Source of the DNA: Bosea sp. AS-1
GTDB taxonomy: Bacteria > Pseudomonadota > Alphaproteobacteria > Rhizobiales > Beijerinckiaceae
Direction: 5' to 3'
DNA: 64,000 nt
Assembly (NCBI RefSeq): GCF_002220095.1
Contig: NZ_CP022372.1
Location: 4,064,501 to 4,128,500, forward strand
Shown here piece after piece: positions 1 through 7,450 of this stretch (the stretch's first letter is position 1; the number at the start of each line of letters is the position of its first letter). The translations under genes were made by a program, and so were the position numbers. A model generated the notes under the pieces. That model saw only the letters and a list, made by a program, of their open reading frames with translations, was not told the DNA's origin and did not search any database.

Positions 1-541
1 GGACCGAGCCGGCGCCGTCCGTGCCGATGTGAATGCAGCCGAGGTTGAGCGCAGCGCAGGACGCCGCACCCGACGACGAGCCCCCCGGCCCGGTGCCGAT
101 GTTCCAGGGGTTGCGGGTGATGCCGCTGAGCGGCGAGTCGCCGACGCCCTTCCAGCCATATTCCGGCATGGCGGTCTTGCCGAGGAAGACGGTCCCGGCC
201 TCGCGCAGGCGTGCTGTGGCCGGCGCATCGTCGGGAAAGGGCTCGTCGGAGGCGAGAGAGGTTCCGCGCCGCATCGGCCAGCCGGCGACGGCGATGTTGT
301 CCTTGATCGTGACCGGCACACCGTCGAGCGGGCCGGTCGCTTCTCCCTTCAGCCAGCGTGCCTGCGAGGCCTCGGCCATGGCGAGCGTCGCCGCCTCGTC
401 GCGATGGACGAAGGCGTTGATCTCGGGCTCGAAGCGTTCAATGCGAGCGAGCGCATCCTTCGTGACCTCGACGGGGGACAACGCCTTGCTGGCGTAGAGC
501 GGGCCGAGTTCGGCGGCCGAGAGCGAAGCGATGGTCGTCAT
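1..541 (-). CDS. Amidase-signature family amidase, 5' part only (partial at window edge)
   Basis: The gene runs off the left edge, so only about the first 180 residues (MTTIASLSAAELG...) are present. Amidase-signature enzymes hydrolyse amide bonds with a Ser-cisSer-Lys triad. All three elements are visible: Lys79 in PVTIKDN, the GGSSSGAA serine-rich loop near 152-159, and the GTDGAGS segment whose Ser near 178 is the expected nucleophile. The ATG at 541 lies 9 bases after the stop of the M20 hydrolase on the same strand, so the two are probably one transcript. Substrate is unknown; the carbamoylase neighbour suggests ureide, hydantoin or pyrimidine nitrogen scavenging. GatA is less likely because no gatB or gatC is seen. 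Confidence 0.88.
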   Translation of the reverse strand, partial: MTTIASLSAAELGPLYASKALSPVEVTKDALARIERFEPEINAFVHRDEAATLAMAEASQARWLKGEATGPLDGVPVTIKDNIAVAGWPMRRGTSLASDEPFPDDAPATARLREAGTVFLGKTAMPEYGWKGVGDSPLSGITRNPWNIGTGPGGSSSGAASCAALNLGCIHIGTDGAGSV

Positions 542-550
542 GGCAGGTCC

Positions 551-1780
551 TCAGGCGTTGGCGACGCGCCAGGCGGTGGCGAGCAGCACGTTGGCGCCGG
601 CGACCATGTCCTCGTCGGTGCTGAATTCGGCAGGGTTGTGGGAGAGGCCGCCGATGGAGGGAATGAACACCATGGCCGTCGGACAGAGCCGCGCCATCAT
701 CTGGGCGTCGTGGCCGGCGCCCGAGATCATGCGCCGGATCGGCAGATCGAACTCCCGCGCGCTGCGCTCGACCTCGACGATCAGTTCCTCCGCGAAAGGC
801 GTCGCCGGGAAGCGAGCAAGGTCCCGGAAGGCGATGTGGATGTCGTCGCGCGCGGAGAGCTCGGCGCAGAAGCGGCGTACGGCTTCCTCGGCCTGGGCGA
901 GCGGCGCGTCCTGCGGATTGCGCAGGTCGAGCGTCATCACCACCGTTTCCGGCACAACATTGACGTTGGCGGGCGTCACCCGGATGACGCCCATATTGGC
1001 GAGTTGATGCGGAATGGTCTTGGTCAGCTCGTTGGCAAAGATGTTGACGCGCGCCGCAGCAAGTCCCGGGTCCTTGCGATAGGCCATCGGCGTCGTGCCG
1101 GCATGGCTCGGCCTGCCCTTCAGCGTCAGTTCCAGCCAGGTGATCGCCTGGATGCCGGTGACAGCACCGAGCCCGCCGCCCTCGTTCTCGAGCACCGGCC
1201 CCTGCTCGATATGCATCTCCAGGTAGGCGTGCGCCGGCAGGAAGCCCGGCTTCTCGACGCCCTCATAGCCGATGCGCTTCAGCTCGGCACCGAGGCCCAC
1301 GCCTTCGGCATCGACCTCCGCATGGGCAGCTTCGACGCTCATCCCGCCCGCCCAGACATAGGAGCCGAGCATGTCGGGATGGAAGCGCGCGCCCTCCTCG
1401 TTGGTGAAGGCGATGACGGCCATGTCGCGCTTCGGCGTCAGTCCGGCATCGCGCAGCGCCGCCAGCACCTCGACCCCGGCAACGACGCCGAGCGCGCCGT
1501 CGAAACGCCCGCCCGTACCGACCGTATCGATATGCGAGCCCATGACGAGGGCCGGGCCGTCCTCCAGCCCCTTGAGAATGCCGACGATGTTGCCGATCGC
1601 GTCGACGCGGACGTCGAGCCCGAGCGCCTTGAGCTGGCCGACGAGCCAGTCGCGCCCCTGCTTGTCCTCGTCGCTCAAGGCAAGTCGACGGCAGCCGCCT
1701 TCGGGCGTCGCGCCGATGCGCGCCAGCTCCGCCAGCCGCGACGTCAGCCGCGCGCCATCGATCCGCAGATTGGTGCTCAT
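551..1780 (-). CDS. Zn-dependent M20 hydrolase (N-carbamoyl-L-amino acid hydrolase / allantoate amidohydrolase family)
   Basis: This 409-residue metal hydrolase of the AmaB/HyuC/AllC group removes a carbamoyl or ureido group from an amino acid or allantoate. Visible motifs are GSHIDT (His83), GGRFDGALGV (Asp94), FTNEEGARF (Glu128-Glu129), the EMHIEQGPVLE segment, the GRPSHAGTTPM dimerisation-domain signature and a C-terminal SHNPAEF metal ligand. The reading frame stays open upstream, but the ATG at 1780 (MSTNLRIDG) has a GAGGAGG ribosome site and matches the family N-terminus. It is followed by the amidase. The exact substrate cannot be decided from sequence. Confidence 0.9.
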   Translation of the reverse strand: MSTNLRIDGARLTSRLAELARIGATPEGGCRRLALSDEDKQGRDWLVGQLKALGLDVRVDAIGNIVGILKGLEDGPALVMGSHIDTVGTGGRFDGALGVVAGVEVLAALRDAGLTPKRDMAVIAFTNEEGARFHPDMLGSYVWAGGMSVEAAHAEVDAEGVGLGAELKRIGYEGVEKPGFLPAHAYLEMHIEQGPVLENEGGGLGAVTGIQAITWLELTLKGRPSHAGTTPMAYRKDPGLAAARVNIFANELTKTIPHQLANMGVIRVTPANVNVVPETVVMTLDLRNPQDAPLAQAEEAVRRFCAELSARDDIHIAFRDLARFPATPFAEELIVEVERSAREFDLPIRRMISGAGHDAQMMARLCPTAMVFIPSIGGLSHNPAEFSTDEDMVAGANVLLATAWRVANA

Positions 1781-1915
1781 GGTCGGCAGCCCTCCTCGTT
1801 CGGCCGAGGCAAGATGCAGGCCGCGTTGCGGCTTGTCGACCCGCCCGGCATGCATCCGCCCCCCTTCAGCGAGTGGCTGTCTGTGCCCTGCAATCGCGGG
1901 TAGAAGCGGGATCCC

Positions 1916-3325
1916 ATGTCCACAGCTGCCGTGATCCCCGCCTCGCCCCATTCCTGGCTCGCCGAAGCCCGGGCCATGCTCGCCCTGAGCTGGCCGATGG
2001 TGCTGACCAATGTCGCGCAGACGGCGATGACGGCGACCGACGTGGTGATGATGGGCCATCTCGGCCCGCAGGCGCTGGCGGCAGGTGCGCTCGGCGGCAA
2101 TCTCTATACCGCCTTCCTGATCTTCGGCATCGGCGTGATGAGCGCCGTCTCGCCGATGATCGCGATCGAGCTCGGACGCAACCGCCATGCGGTACGCGAT
2201 CTGCGCCGGACCGTGCGGCAGGGCTTCTGGGCGGCGGCGACCATGGCGGGGCCGATGTGGCTGATCCTCTGGCAGGCCGAGACCATCCTGAACGCGATGG
2301 GACAGGACCCGGCGCTGGCGAAGGCCGCCGCCTCCTACGTTCACACGCTGCAATGGGGGCTCCTGCCCTTCTTCCTCTATCTGTGCCTGCGCGGCTTCGT
2401 GGCGGCGCTGCAGCGGCCGCGCTGGGCCTTCATCGTCGTGCTCTTCGCCGTGCCTTTCAACGCCTTCGCCAACTGGTGCCTGATGTTCGGCAATCTCGGC
2501 TTCCCGGCATTCGGCCTGCCCGGTTCCGGTTTCGCGACGGCGCTATCCTCGGCGCTGATGTTCGGGGGGCTCGCCCTCGTCGTCTCGCTCGACCGGCGCT
2601 TCCGTCGCTACCATCTTCTCGGGCGCTTCTGGGTGCCGGACTGGGCGCGCTATCGGAGCTATTGGCGGATCGGCTTCCCTATCGGGCTGACGGTCGCCTT
2701 CGAGGTGGTGATCTTCAACGGCGCGGCCTTCATGATGGGGCTGATCGGCGCAACGCCGCTCGCGGCGCACGCCATCGCCATCCAGATCGCCTCGCTGACC
2801 TTCATGGTGCCGCTCGGCATCGGGCAGGCGGGGACGGTCAGAGTGGGACGAGCCTTCGGAGCCGGCGAGCCCGAGGGCGTCCGGCGCGCTGGTGCCGTGG
2901 CACTGACCCTCGCGCTCGGATTCATGGCCTTCACCGCGTTGCTGATGGCGCTCGCCCCGCAATGGCTCGTCGCGCCTTTCCTCGACCGCTCCAAGCCTGG
3001 GGCCGAGGAGGTTGCGGCGCTGGCGATGACCTTCCTGTCCTATGCGGCGATCTTCCAGCTCGCCGACGGAGCGCAGGTCGTCGGCTCCGCAATCCTGCGC
3101 GGGCTCGGCGATACCCGACTGCCGATGATCTTCGCGGGGCTCGGCTATTGGGGCATCGGGCTGCCGCTCTCGGCGGCACTCGGCTTCCTGACGCCGCTTG
3201 CCGGCCGCGGCATCTGGATCGGCCTCGCGATCGGCCTGGCCGTCGTGTCGGTGATGATGCTTGGGCGCTGGATGGCGCGGGAAAGGCTCGGCCTGGTCAC
3301 CACAGCACGCGCCGCGACCTTTTGA
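1916..3325 (+). CDS. MATE family efflux transporter
   Basis: A 469-residue integral membrane protein with twelve predicted helices in two homologous halves, typical of NorM-type cation-coupled multidrug exporters. N-terminal features include LSWPMVLTNVAQTAMTATDVVMMGHLG and a second-half equivalent near IGFPIGLTVAFEVVIFNGAAFMMG. It is divergent from the M20 hydrolase with about 135 bases between them. The ATG at 1916 is the first in frame that gives a normal N-terminus. Drug or metabolite specificity cannot be predicted, and no regulator is adjacent. Confidence 0.93.
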   Translation: MSTAAVIPASPHSWLAEARAMLALSWPMVLTNVAQTAMTATDVVMMGHLGPQALAAGALGGNLYTAFLIFGIGVMSAVSPMIAIELGRNRHAVRDLRRTVRQGFWAAATMAGPMWLILWQAETILNAMGQDPALAKAAASYVHTLQWGLLPFFLYLCLRGFVAALQRPRWAFIVVLFAVPFNAFANWCLMFGNLGFPAFGLPGSGFATALSSALMFGGLALVVSLDRRFRRYHLLGRFWVPDWARYRSYWRIGFPIGLTVAFEVVIFNGAAFMMGLIGATPLAAHAIAIQIASLTFMVPLGIGQAGTVRVGRAFGAGEPEGVRRAGAVALTLALGFMAFTALLMALAPQWLVAPFLDRSKPGAEEVAALAMTFLSYAAIFQLADGAQVVGSAILRGLGDTRLPMIFAGLGYWGIGLPLSAALGFLTPLAGRGIWIGLAIGLAVVSVMMLGRWMARERLGLVTTARAATF

Positions 3326-3721
3326 AGCGCCATCCAGGCACGGTCGAGGCCACCTGATTCTCCATGCCTGCAACGCATGCCTCTCCGATCTGTGAAGAGC
3401 AGGCAGGCTCAGGAAACAATCCAGACGACGCGGCGTCACTTTTTGTTAACGTTGAACGGCTTTCCTGAAACGGTGGAGAATCGCATTCTTCGCCTTGGAA
3501 TCGCGTTCTTTTCGGCGAGCGAGGCCTATGCCGAGGGTACTTGTGGCGGCACGGAAACAATGTTGCCGATTCGCAACATTCATTGCCTGCCACAATTTCG
3601 CCACACGGTATTCACCCCGCAGCCATCTCCGGCTCCTTGAACCGGAACAGCGGCAGCGCAGGTCCCTGTGCGGTCGCCCGCCGTTCGCCTTTGCCCGCCG
3701 CCCAGCCAGAGTTTCAGTCTG
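3326..3721. other. 396-base intergenic region with repeats, no gene
   Basis: No convincing coding sequence here; the small open frames lack ribosome sites and family features. It contains two near-identical 13-mers (GAATCGCATTCTT at 3478-3490 and GAATCGCGTTCTT at 3498-3510) spaced exactly 20 bases, and a perfect 8-base inverted repeat (3559-3580). Both lie upstream of the L,D-transpeptidase lipoprotein and may be its regulatory region. No clear sigma-70 promoter was picked out. Confidence 0.5.
3559..3580. repeat. Perfect inverted repeat, operator-like
   Basis: AATGTTGC and GCAACATT flank a 6-base spacer. The arms match perfectly, a geometry typical of a dimeric repressor site. It lies about 140 bases upstream of the L,D-transpeptidase start at 3722. 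No dedicated regulator is next to it, so the binding protein is unknown; a small RNA hairpin is the alternative. Confidence 0.4.
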
Positions 3722-4492
3722 ATGTCCTCCCGCCTCGATGCCTCTCCCCTCGCACGGCCGACCCGCCGCGTCTTCGCTGCCATGACCCCGCTGTTCCTGG
3801 CGGCCTGCGTCAGCCAGCGCCAGCAGCCCTACGAGGTGCCGAATCCGCGGGCGCGCTACGTCAGCCCCGAATATCTCGAGATGTATGGCGAGCGGCCGAA
3901 CGAGAGGTTCCCGCTGCCGGCCACGGATATCTCCGAAGTCGATCCGCGTTTCCTGCGCCAGATCGTTTCGTACCAGACCGCCGAGCACCCCGGCACGATC
4001 GTCGTCGATACCGACAACCACTTCCTCTACCTCGTCCAGGCCGGTGGCAAGGCAGTCCGCTACGGCATCGGCGTCGGCAAGCAGGGCATGTCCTGGCGCG
4101 GCCGCGCCCGGGTACAGCGCAAGGCCGAGTGGCCGCGCTGGACTCCGACGCCGGACATGATCCGCCGCGACCCGAAGAAGAACGGCCCGTGGGCCAGCGG
4201 CATGAAGGGCGGCCTCGACAACCCGCTCGGCGCCCGCGCGCTCTATCTCTACCAGGGCGACCGCGACACGCTGTACCGCATCCACGGCACCTCGGAGCCC
4301 TGGTCGATCGGCAAGTCGATGTCGTCGGGCTGCATCCGCCTGTTCAACCAGGACATCATCGACCTCTACAGCCGCGTTCCGCCCGGCACCAACGTGCTCG
4401 TCCTCAATCGCGGTCGCCTGTCGGCGCCGGAAGCGACCGACGAGGCACCGCCGCCGGACGACGATTTCCTTCCCCCGGAAGGCGACTTCTGA
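3722..4492 (+). CDS. L,D-transpeptidase (YkuD) lipoprotein
   Basis: A 256-residue envelope enzyme expected to form 3-3 peptidoglycan cross-links or attach proteins to peptidoglycan. The N-terminus has a twin-arginine-like TRR, a short hydrophobic stretch and an LAAC lipobox with Cys29, so it is probably lipid-anchored. The YkuD core has His188 in IHGTSEP and catalytic Cys204 in SSGCIR. The frame also opens at a GTG at 3668, but the ATG at 3722 puts the signal sequence at the N-terminus. A paralogue lies at 7451-8266. This family is expanded in polar-growing Hyphomicrobiales. Confidence 0.9.
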   Translation: MSSRLDASPLARPTRRVFAAMTPLFLAACVSQRQQPYEVPNPRARYVSPEYLEMYGERPNERFPLPATDISEVDPRFLRQIVSYQTAEHPGTIVVDTDNHFLYLVQAGGKAVRYGIGVGKQGMSWRGRARVQRKAEWPRWTPTPDMIRRDPKKNGPWASGMKGGLDNPLGARALYLYQGDRDTLYRIHGTSEPWSIGKSMSSGCIRLFNQDIIDLYSRVPPGTNVLVLNRGRLSAPEATDEAPPPDDDFLPPEGDF

Positions 4493-4554
4493 GACGGCGC
4501 GACGCACCGTCGCGCGCCGCCTTGATACCGTCACAGCCTGATCCCAACTCTTGA

Positions 4555-4576
4555 GGGCGGCGCAATAGCGCCGCCC
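4555..4576 (+). promoter_or_regulatory. Perfect hairpin in the leader of the DUF2076 gene
   Basis: GGGCGGCGC and GCGCCGCCC form a 9-base-pair stem with an AATA loop. It ends 4 bases before the AGAGGAG ribosome site (4581-4587) of the DUF2076 gene. There is no T-tract, so it is not a classical terminator of the upstream gene. It could protect mRNA ends or modulate translation; that role is inference. A weaker GC hairpin (4497-4515) follows the transpeptidase stop. Confidence 0.45.
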
Positions 4577-4593
4577 AACCAGAGGAGATGACG

Positions 4594-5391
4594 ATGACGC
4601 CGCAAGAACGCGACGTGATCGCCGGGATTTTTGATCGGCTCAGGCAGGCCGCCAATCAGCCCCGCGACCCGGAGGCAGAGGCCTTCATTGCCGAGCGGCT
4701 CCGCGAGCAGCCCTACGCGCCCTACGCCATGGCGCAGGCCGTCTATGTGCAGGAGCAGGCGCTGGCCAACCTGCATCAGCAGGTCGAGAGCCTGCAGGCG
4801 CAGGTCCGCGAGCTCCAGAACCGGGCCAGCGAGGCGCCGCCGGCATCGGGCGGCTTCCTGTCAGGCATCTTCGGTGGCAGCGCCCAACCGCGGGCCGGCT
4901 CGGTTCCGCCGGTTCCGCCCCGCGCCGACGGCGCTCCATCCGCGGCCTGGACGAACACCCAAGGTGGTGGCCAGCCCATGCAGGCTCCTCCTCCGCCCCA
5001 GCCCGGCCCCTGGAGCAATCAGCCTCCGCAGCAAGCCGGAGGCGGAGGCGGCTTCATGGCAAGCGCGCTCACCACCGCGGCGGGCGTCGCCGGCGGCATG
5101 ATGCTCGGCAATGTCCTGTCCCGCGCCTTCACCGGCGGCAGCGGCGCGAGCAGCGCCACGAACAGTCTCGCGAGTTCGGTGGACAGTTTCGGGTCGGGCG
5201 CGAATTCGCAGCAGGCGGCTTACGACAAGGGTGCGTCCGACCAGGCGGCCTACGATCGCGGCGCCGACGACCAGGCCCGCACCGACAAGGCGTCCGACAA
5301 CCGGGACGACGACCAGAACAGCTACGACCAGGCCAACTACGACGACTCCGACTATGACGATGGCGGGTCCGACGACGACAGCTGGGTCTGA
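4594..5391 (+). CDS. DUF2076 domain-containing protein with acidic repeat tail
   Basis: A 265-residue protein of unknown function. Its N-terminus MTPQERDVIAGIFDRL and the following AxxPRDPEAEAFI segment are the DUF2076 hallmark. A coiled-coil-like QQVESLQAQVRELQ stretch follows near residues 55-75, then a Pro/Gly-rich linker, one Ala/Gly-rich hydrophobic segment (MASALTTAAGVAGGMMLG), and a very acidic tail with 10-residue repeats of the AAYDKGASDQ type. The ATG at 4588 is also possible, but the AGAGGAG site touches it; 4594 gives better spacing and the family start. Family members are thought to be periplasmic ligand-binding proteins, but no signal peptide is seen here. Confidence 0.85.
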   Translation: MTPQERDVIAGIFDRLRQAANQPRDPEAEAFIAERLREQPYAPYAMAQAVYVQEQALANLHQQVESLQAQVRELQNRASEAPPASGGFLSGIFGGSAQPRAGSVPPVPPRADGAPSAAWTNTQGGGQPMQAPPPPQPGPWSNQPPQQAGGGGGFMASALTTAAGVAGGMMLGNVLSRAFTGGSGASSATNSLASSVDSFGSGANSQQAAYDKGASDQAAYDRGADDQARTDKASDNRDDDQNSYDQANYDDSDYDDGGSDDDSWV

Positions 5392-5411
5392 CGACGCCCT
5401 CATCCCATTCC

Positions 5412-5442
5412 AAGGCCCGCCTCTCCAGAGGCGGGCCTTTTT
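5412..5442 (+). terminator. Rho-independent terminator after the DUF2076 gene
   Basis: GGCCCGCCTC and GAGGCGGGCC form a 10-base-pair stem with a TCCA loop, followed by five T residues. It lies 20 bases after the stop at 5391 and also separates this gene from the convergent carboxymuconolactone-decarboxylase-like gene. Confidence 0.9.
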
Positions 5443-5446
5443 CATC

Positions 5447-5911
5447 TCAGGCGCCGAGCGCCGGCGCGGGCCTGCCTCCGGCGGGAAGCGGGCTTGCAGG
5501 CATGGCGTCAGTCTCGGTCGATCGGCGGGCCTGGAAGACCTCTTTCGCAGCGAACAGACCGTTGAGCGCGGCAGGAAAGCCGGCATAGACCGCCATCTGA
5601 ATGATGGTTTCGACGATCTCCTTCTCATCGAGCCCGACATTCAAGCCGGCCTCGATATGAACCTTGAGCTGCGGAGCCGCGTTGCCCATCGCCGTCAGTG
5701 CCGCGATCGTCGCGATCTCCCGCTCGCGCAATCCGAGGCCGCCGCGCGAATAGATGTCGCCGAACGAGAACTCGAACACATAGGTCGCGAAGTCGGGAGC
5801 AATGTCCGCCAGCGCGGAAATCACGTTCTGCCCGGCCTTGCCGTCGATTTCAGCCAGCCTGCGCTTTCCGCGCTCCAGCCGGCTCTCGTTGACGTCGTTG
5901 ATCTGCATCAT
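5447..5911 (-). CDS. Carboxymuconolactone decarboxylase family protein
   Basis: A 154-residue all-helical protein of the CMD/AhpD superfamily. The core IVETIIQMAVYAGFPAALNGLFAAKEVF matches the gamma-carboxymuconolactone decarboxylase subgroup and lacks the CxxC of AhpD peroxidase partners. The start is one of two adjacent ATGs (5911 or 5908) behind an AGAGGA site; the frame is open further upstream but without family similarity. Its 5' end overlaps the 3' end of the MerR gene on the same strand by about 60 bases, so the two are co-transcribed and probably co-regulated. No aromatic-degradation genes are nearby, so the real substrate is open. Confidence 0.88.
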   Translation of the reverse strand: MMQINDVNESRLERGKRRLAEIDGKAGQNVISALADIAPDFATYVFEFSFGDIYSRGGLGLREREIATIAALTAMGNAAPQLKVHIEAGLNVGLDEKEIVETIIQMAVYAGFPAALNGLFAAKEVFQARRSTETDAMPASPLPAGGRPAPALGA

Positions 5912-6275
5912 CTGTCTCGATCCTCTTCTCGGTCTCGACGTAGCCGTCGATCTTGGCATCGAGGACGAGAAGGCAGGCGTTGAGTTCGGCAACGTGAGCA
6001 CGGACCTGCTCGCGGTGCCTCTTCAACAAATCCCGACGCTGGCCTTCGGTGCCGGCTCCTTCCGCGCGCAGCGCCGCATAGCGCAGCATTTCGCGGATCG
6101 GCATTCCGGTGGTCTTCAGCCGGTCGAGAAACTCGATCCAGACAAGGATCGAGGCATCGTAGTCACGGTGCCTGGACTGATTGCGGTCGGCATAGGGCAA
6201 CAGACCGATCTGCTCGTAATAGCGGATCGTATGGGTCGAGAGACCCGAACGCCGCGCCAACTCGCCAATCTTCAT
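5850..6275 (-). CDS. MerR family transcriptional regulator
   Basis: A 141-residue regulator. The winged helix is at residues 1-70 (MKIGELARRSGLSTHTIRYYEQIGLLP), followed by the dimerisation helix with EQVRAHVAELNACLLVLDAKIDGY. No metal-binding cysteine array is seen, so it belongs with the AdhR/NmlR-like organic or aldehyde-stress regulators rather than mercury or copper sensors. It heads the operon with the CMD-like gene. A palindromic operator in an unusually long promoter spacer lies just upstream (6309-6334), which fits autoregulation. Confidence 0.92.
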   Translation of the reverse strand: MKIGELARRSGLSTHTIRYYEQIGLLPYADRNQSRHRDYDASILVWIEFLDRLKTTGMPIREMLRYAALRAEGAGTEGQRRDLLKRHREQVRAHVAELNACLLVLDAKIDGYVETEKRIETDDADQRRQREPAGARKAQAG

Positions 6276-6303
6276 AGCGCCTGCTTCTCATCACGATGCA
6301 AGA

Positions 6304-6334
6304 GAACTACTTCTTAGAGCGCACTCTAAGTCAA
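6304..6334 (-). promoter_or_regulatory. MerR-type promoter and operator of the MerR-CMD operon
   Basis: Read on the minus strand, a TTGACT -35 (6334-6329) is followed by a 19-base spacer and a weak TAGTTC -10. The spacer carries the palindrome CTTAGAG-N4-CTCTAAG (6313-6330), whose arms match perfectly. A 19-base spacer with a central palindrome is the classic MerR-family arrangement, in which the activator untwists DNA. It begins about 38 bases upstream of the MerR start codon. Confidence 0.75.
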
Positions 6335-6447
6335 GCGTCCGTTTTCCACGTCCTCCACAGCGCGTGCGGCGCTCGCAGTCGATCTCTGGCGCGCCTGCTT
6401 CCGGGTCTTTTCGACAAGAGGGGGCTTCACAAGCGCGTGCGCTCAAC

Positions 6448-6472
6448 ATAGATTAGAATTATTCCAATCTAT
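6448..6472. promoter_or_regulatory. 25-base palindrome resembling an Irr (ICE) box upstream of mbfA
   Basis: ATAGATT and AATCTAT arms enclose AGAATTATTCC; only one symmetric pair and the centre base break the 25-base symmetry. The inner 17-mer (6452-6468) matches the rhizobial iron control element TTTAGAA-N3-TTCTAAA at 11 of 14 defined positions. It ends 9 bases before the mbfA start, where Irr binding would block transcription. Irr repression of mbfA is known in Bradyrhizobium and Agrobacterium; here it is inferred. Confidence 0.7.
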
Positions 6473-6481
6473 GGACATCCC

Positions 6482-7438
6482 ATGAAGCGCCTCGACGATC
6501 TCGGCGAAGCCGAACTCCTCGCCCTCGCCATCGCCAGCGAGGAGGAGGATGCACGGATCTACCTGACCTTCGCGCAGAAGCTGCGCGCGAACTATCCGCA
6601 TTCCGCCCGGATGTTCGAGGAGATGGCGGCGGAGGAAAGCGGCCATCGCCACCAGCTCCTGGCACAATATGAGAGCCGGTTCGGCACCGAACTGCCGCTG
6701 ATCACACGCCAGGACGTCAAAGGCTTCCTCAAGCGCAATCCCGTCTGGCTGCATGAGGACCTGCAGCTCGAGGCGGCGCGCCGCCATGCCGCCGTGATGG
6801 AGGTCGAATCCAGCCAATTCTATGCGCGCGCCGCCGAGCGAGCCCATGACACCGCCACCCGCAAGCTGTTGGCCGATCTGGCCGAAGCGGAGCGCGGCCA
6901 TGAGAAGCTGGCGGAGCAGCTCGACGACGAACTCAAGAGCTCGGGCGCGGCCGACGAGGAGGAGGAGACGCGCAAGCGTCTTTTCGTGCTGCAGATCGTG
7001 CAGCCGGCACTGGCCGGGCTGATCGACGGCTCGGTCTCGACGCTGGCACCGATCTTCGCCGCCGCCTTCGCCACGCATGATTCCTGGAACGCCTTCGTCG
7101 TCGGCCTCGCCGCCTCGATCGGCGCCGGCATCAGCATGGGACTGACCGAAGCGCTCTCGGATGACGGCGTGGTGACGGGGCGCGGCCACCCCTGGGTGCG
7201 CGGCGCCGCCTGCGGCATCGCCACCGCCATCGGCGGGCTCGGCCACACCCTGCCCTATCTCATCCCCGATTTCTGGGTGGCGACGGCCATCGCAGGCTTC
7301 ATCGTCGCCTGCGAACTGGTGGTCATCGCCTGGGTCCGCTACCGCTACATGGAAACGCCGTTCACCTCGGCGATCGTGCAGATCATCCTGGGTGGCCTCG
7401 CCGTGCTGGCCGTCGGCATCCTGATCGGCAGTTCCTGA
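6482..7438 (+). CDS. mbfA: Membrane-bound ferritin/iron exporter MbfA (ferritin-like plus CCC1/VIT1 domain)
   Basis: A 318-residue inner-membrane iron/manganese exporter. Residues 1-150 form a ferritin-like di-iron domain: Glu20 in [10 protein letters not shown], Glu52-xx-His55 in EESGHRH, and EAERGH around residue 138. Residues about 165-318 form the CCC1/VIT1 domain with several membrane helices ([26 protein letters not shown] at its start). MbfA protects alphaproteobacteria from iron and peroxide stress by exporting iron at low pH or iron excess. The palindromic Irr-like box at 6448-6472 fits iron control. A four-codon frame starting at 6471 overlaps the start codon as ATGA. Confidence 0.93.
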   Translation: MKRLDDLGEAELLALAIASEEEDARIYLTFAQKLRANYPHSARMFEEMAAEESGHRHQLLAQYESRFGTELPLITRQDVKGFLKRNPVWLHEDLQLEAARRHAAVMEVESSQFYARAAERAHDTATRKLLADLAEAERGHEKLAEQLDDELKSSGAADEEEETRKRLFVLQIVQPALAGLIDGSVSTLAPIFAAAFATHDSWNAFVVGLAASIGAGISMGLTEALSDDGVVTGRGHPWVRGAACGIATAIGGLGHTLPYLIPDFWVATAIAGFIVACELVVIAWVRYRYMETPFTSAIVQIILGGLAVLAVGILIGSS

Positions 7439-7450
7439 GAGCCGTCGCCC

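Noticed and set aside
6471-6485. Four-codon frame before mbfA as a protein-coding gene
   Set aside because: Too short to be annotated as a gene; its overlap with the mbfA start is reported as a possible leader instead.
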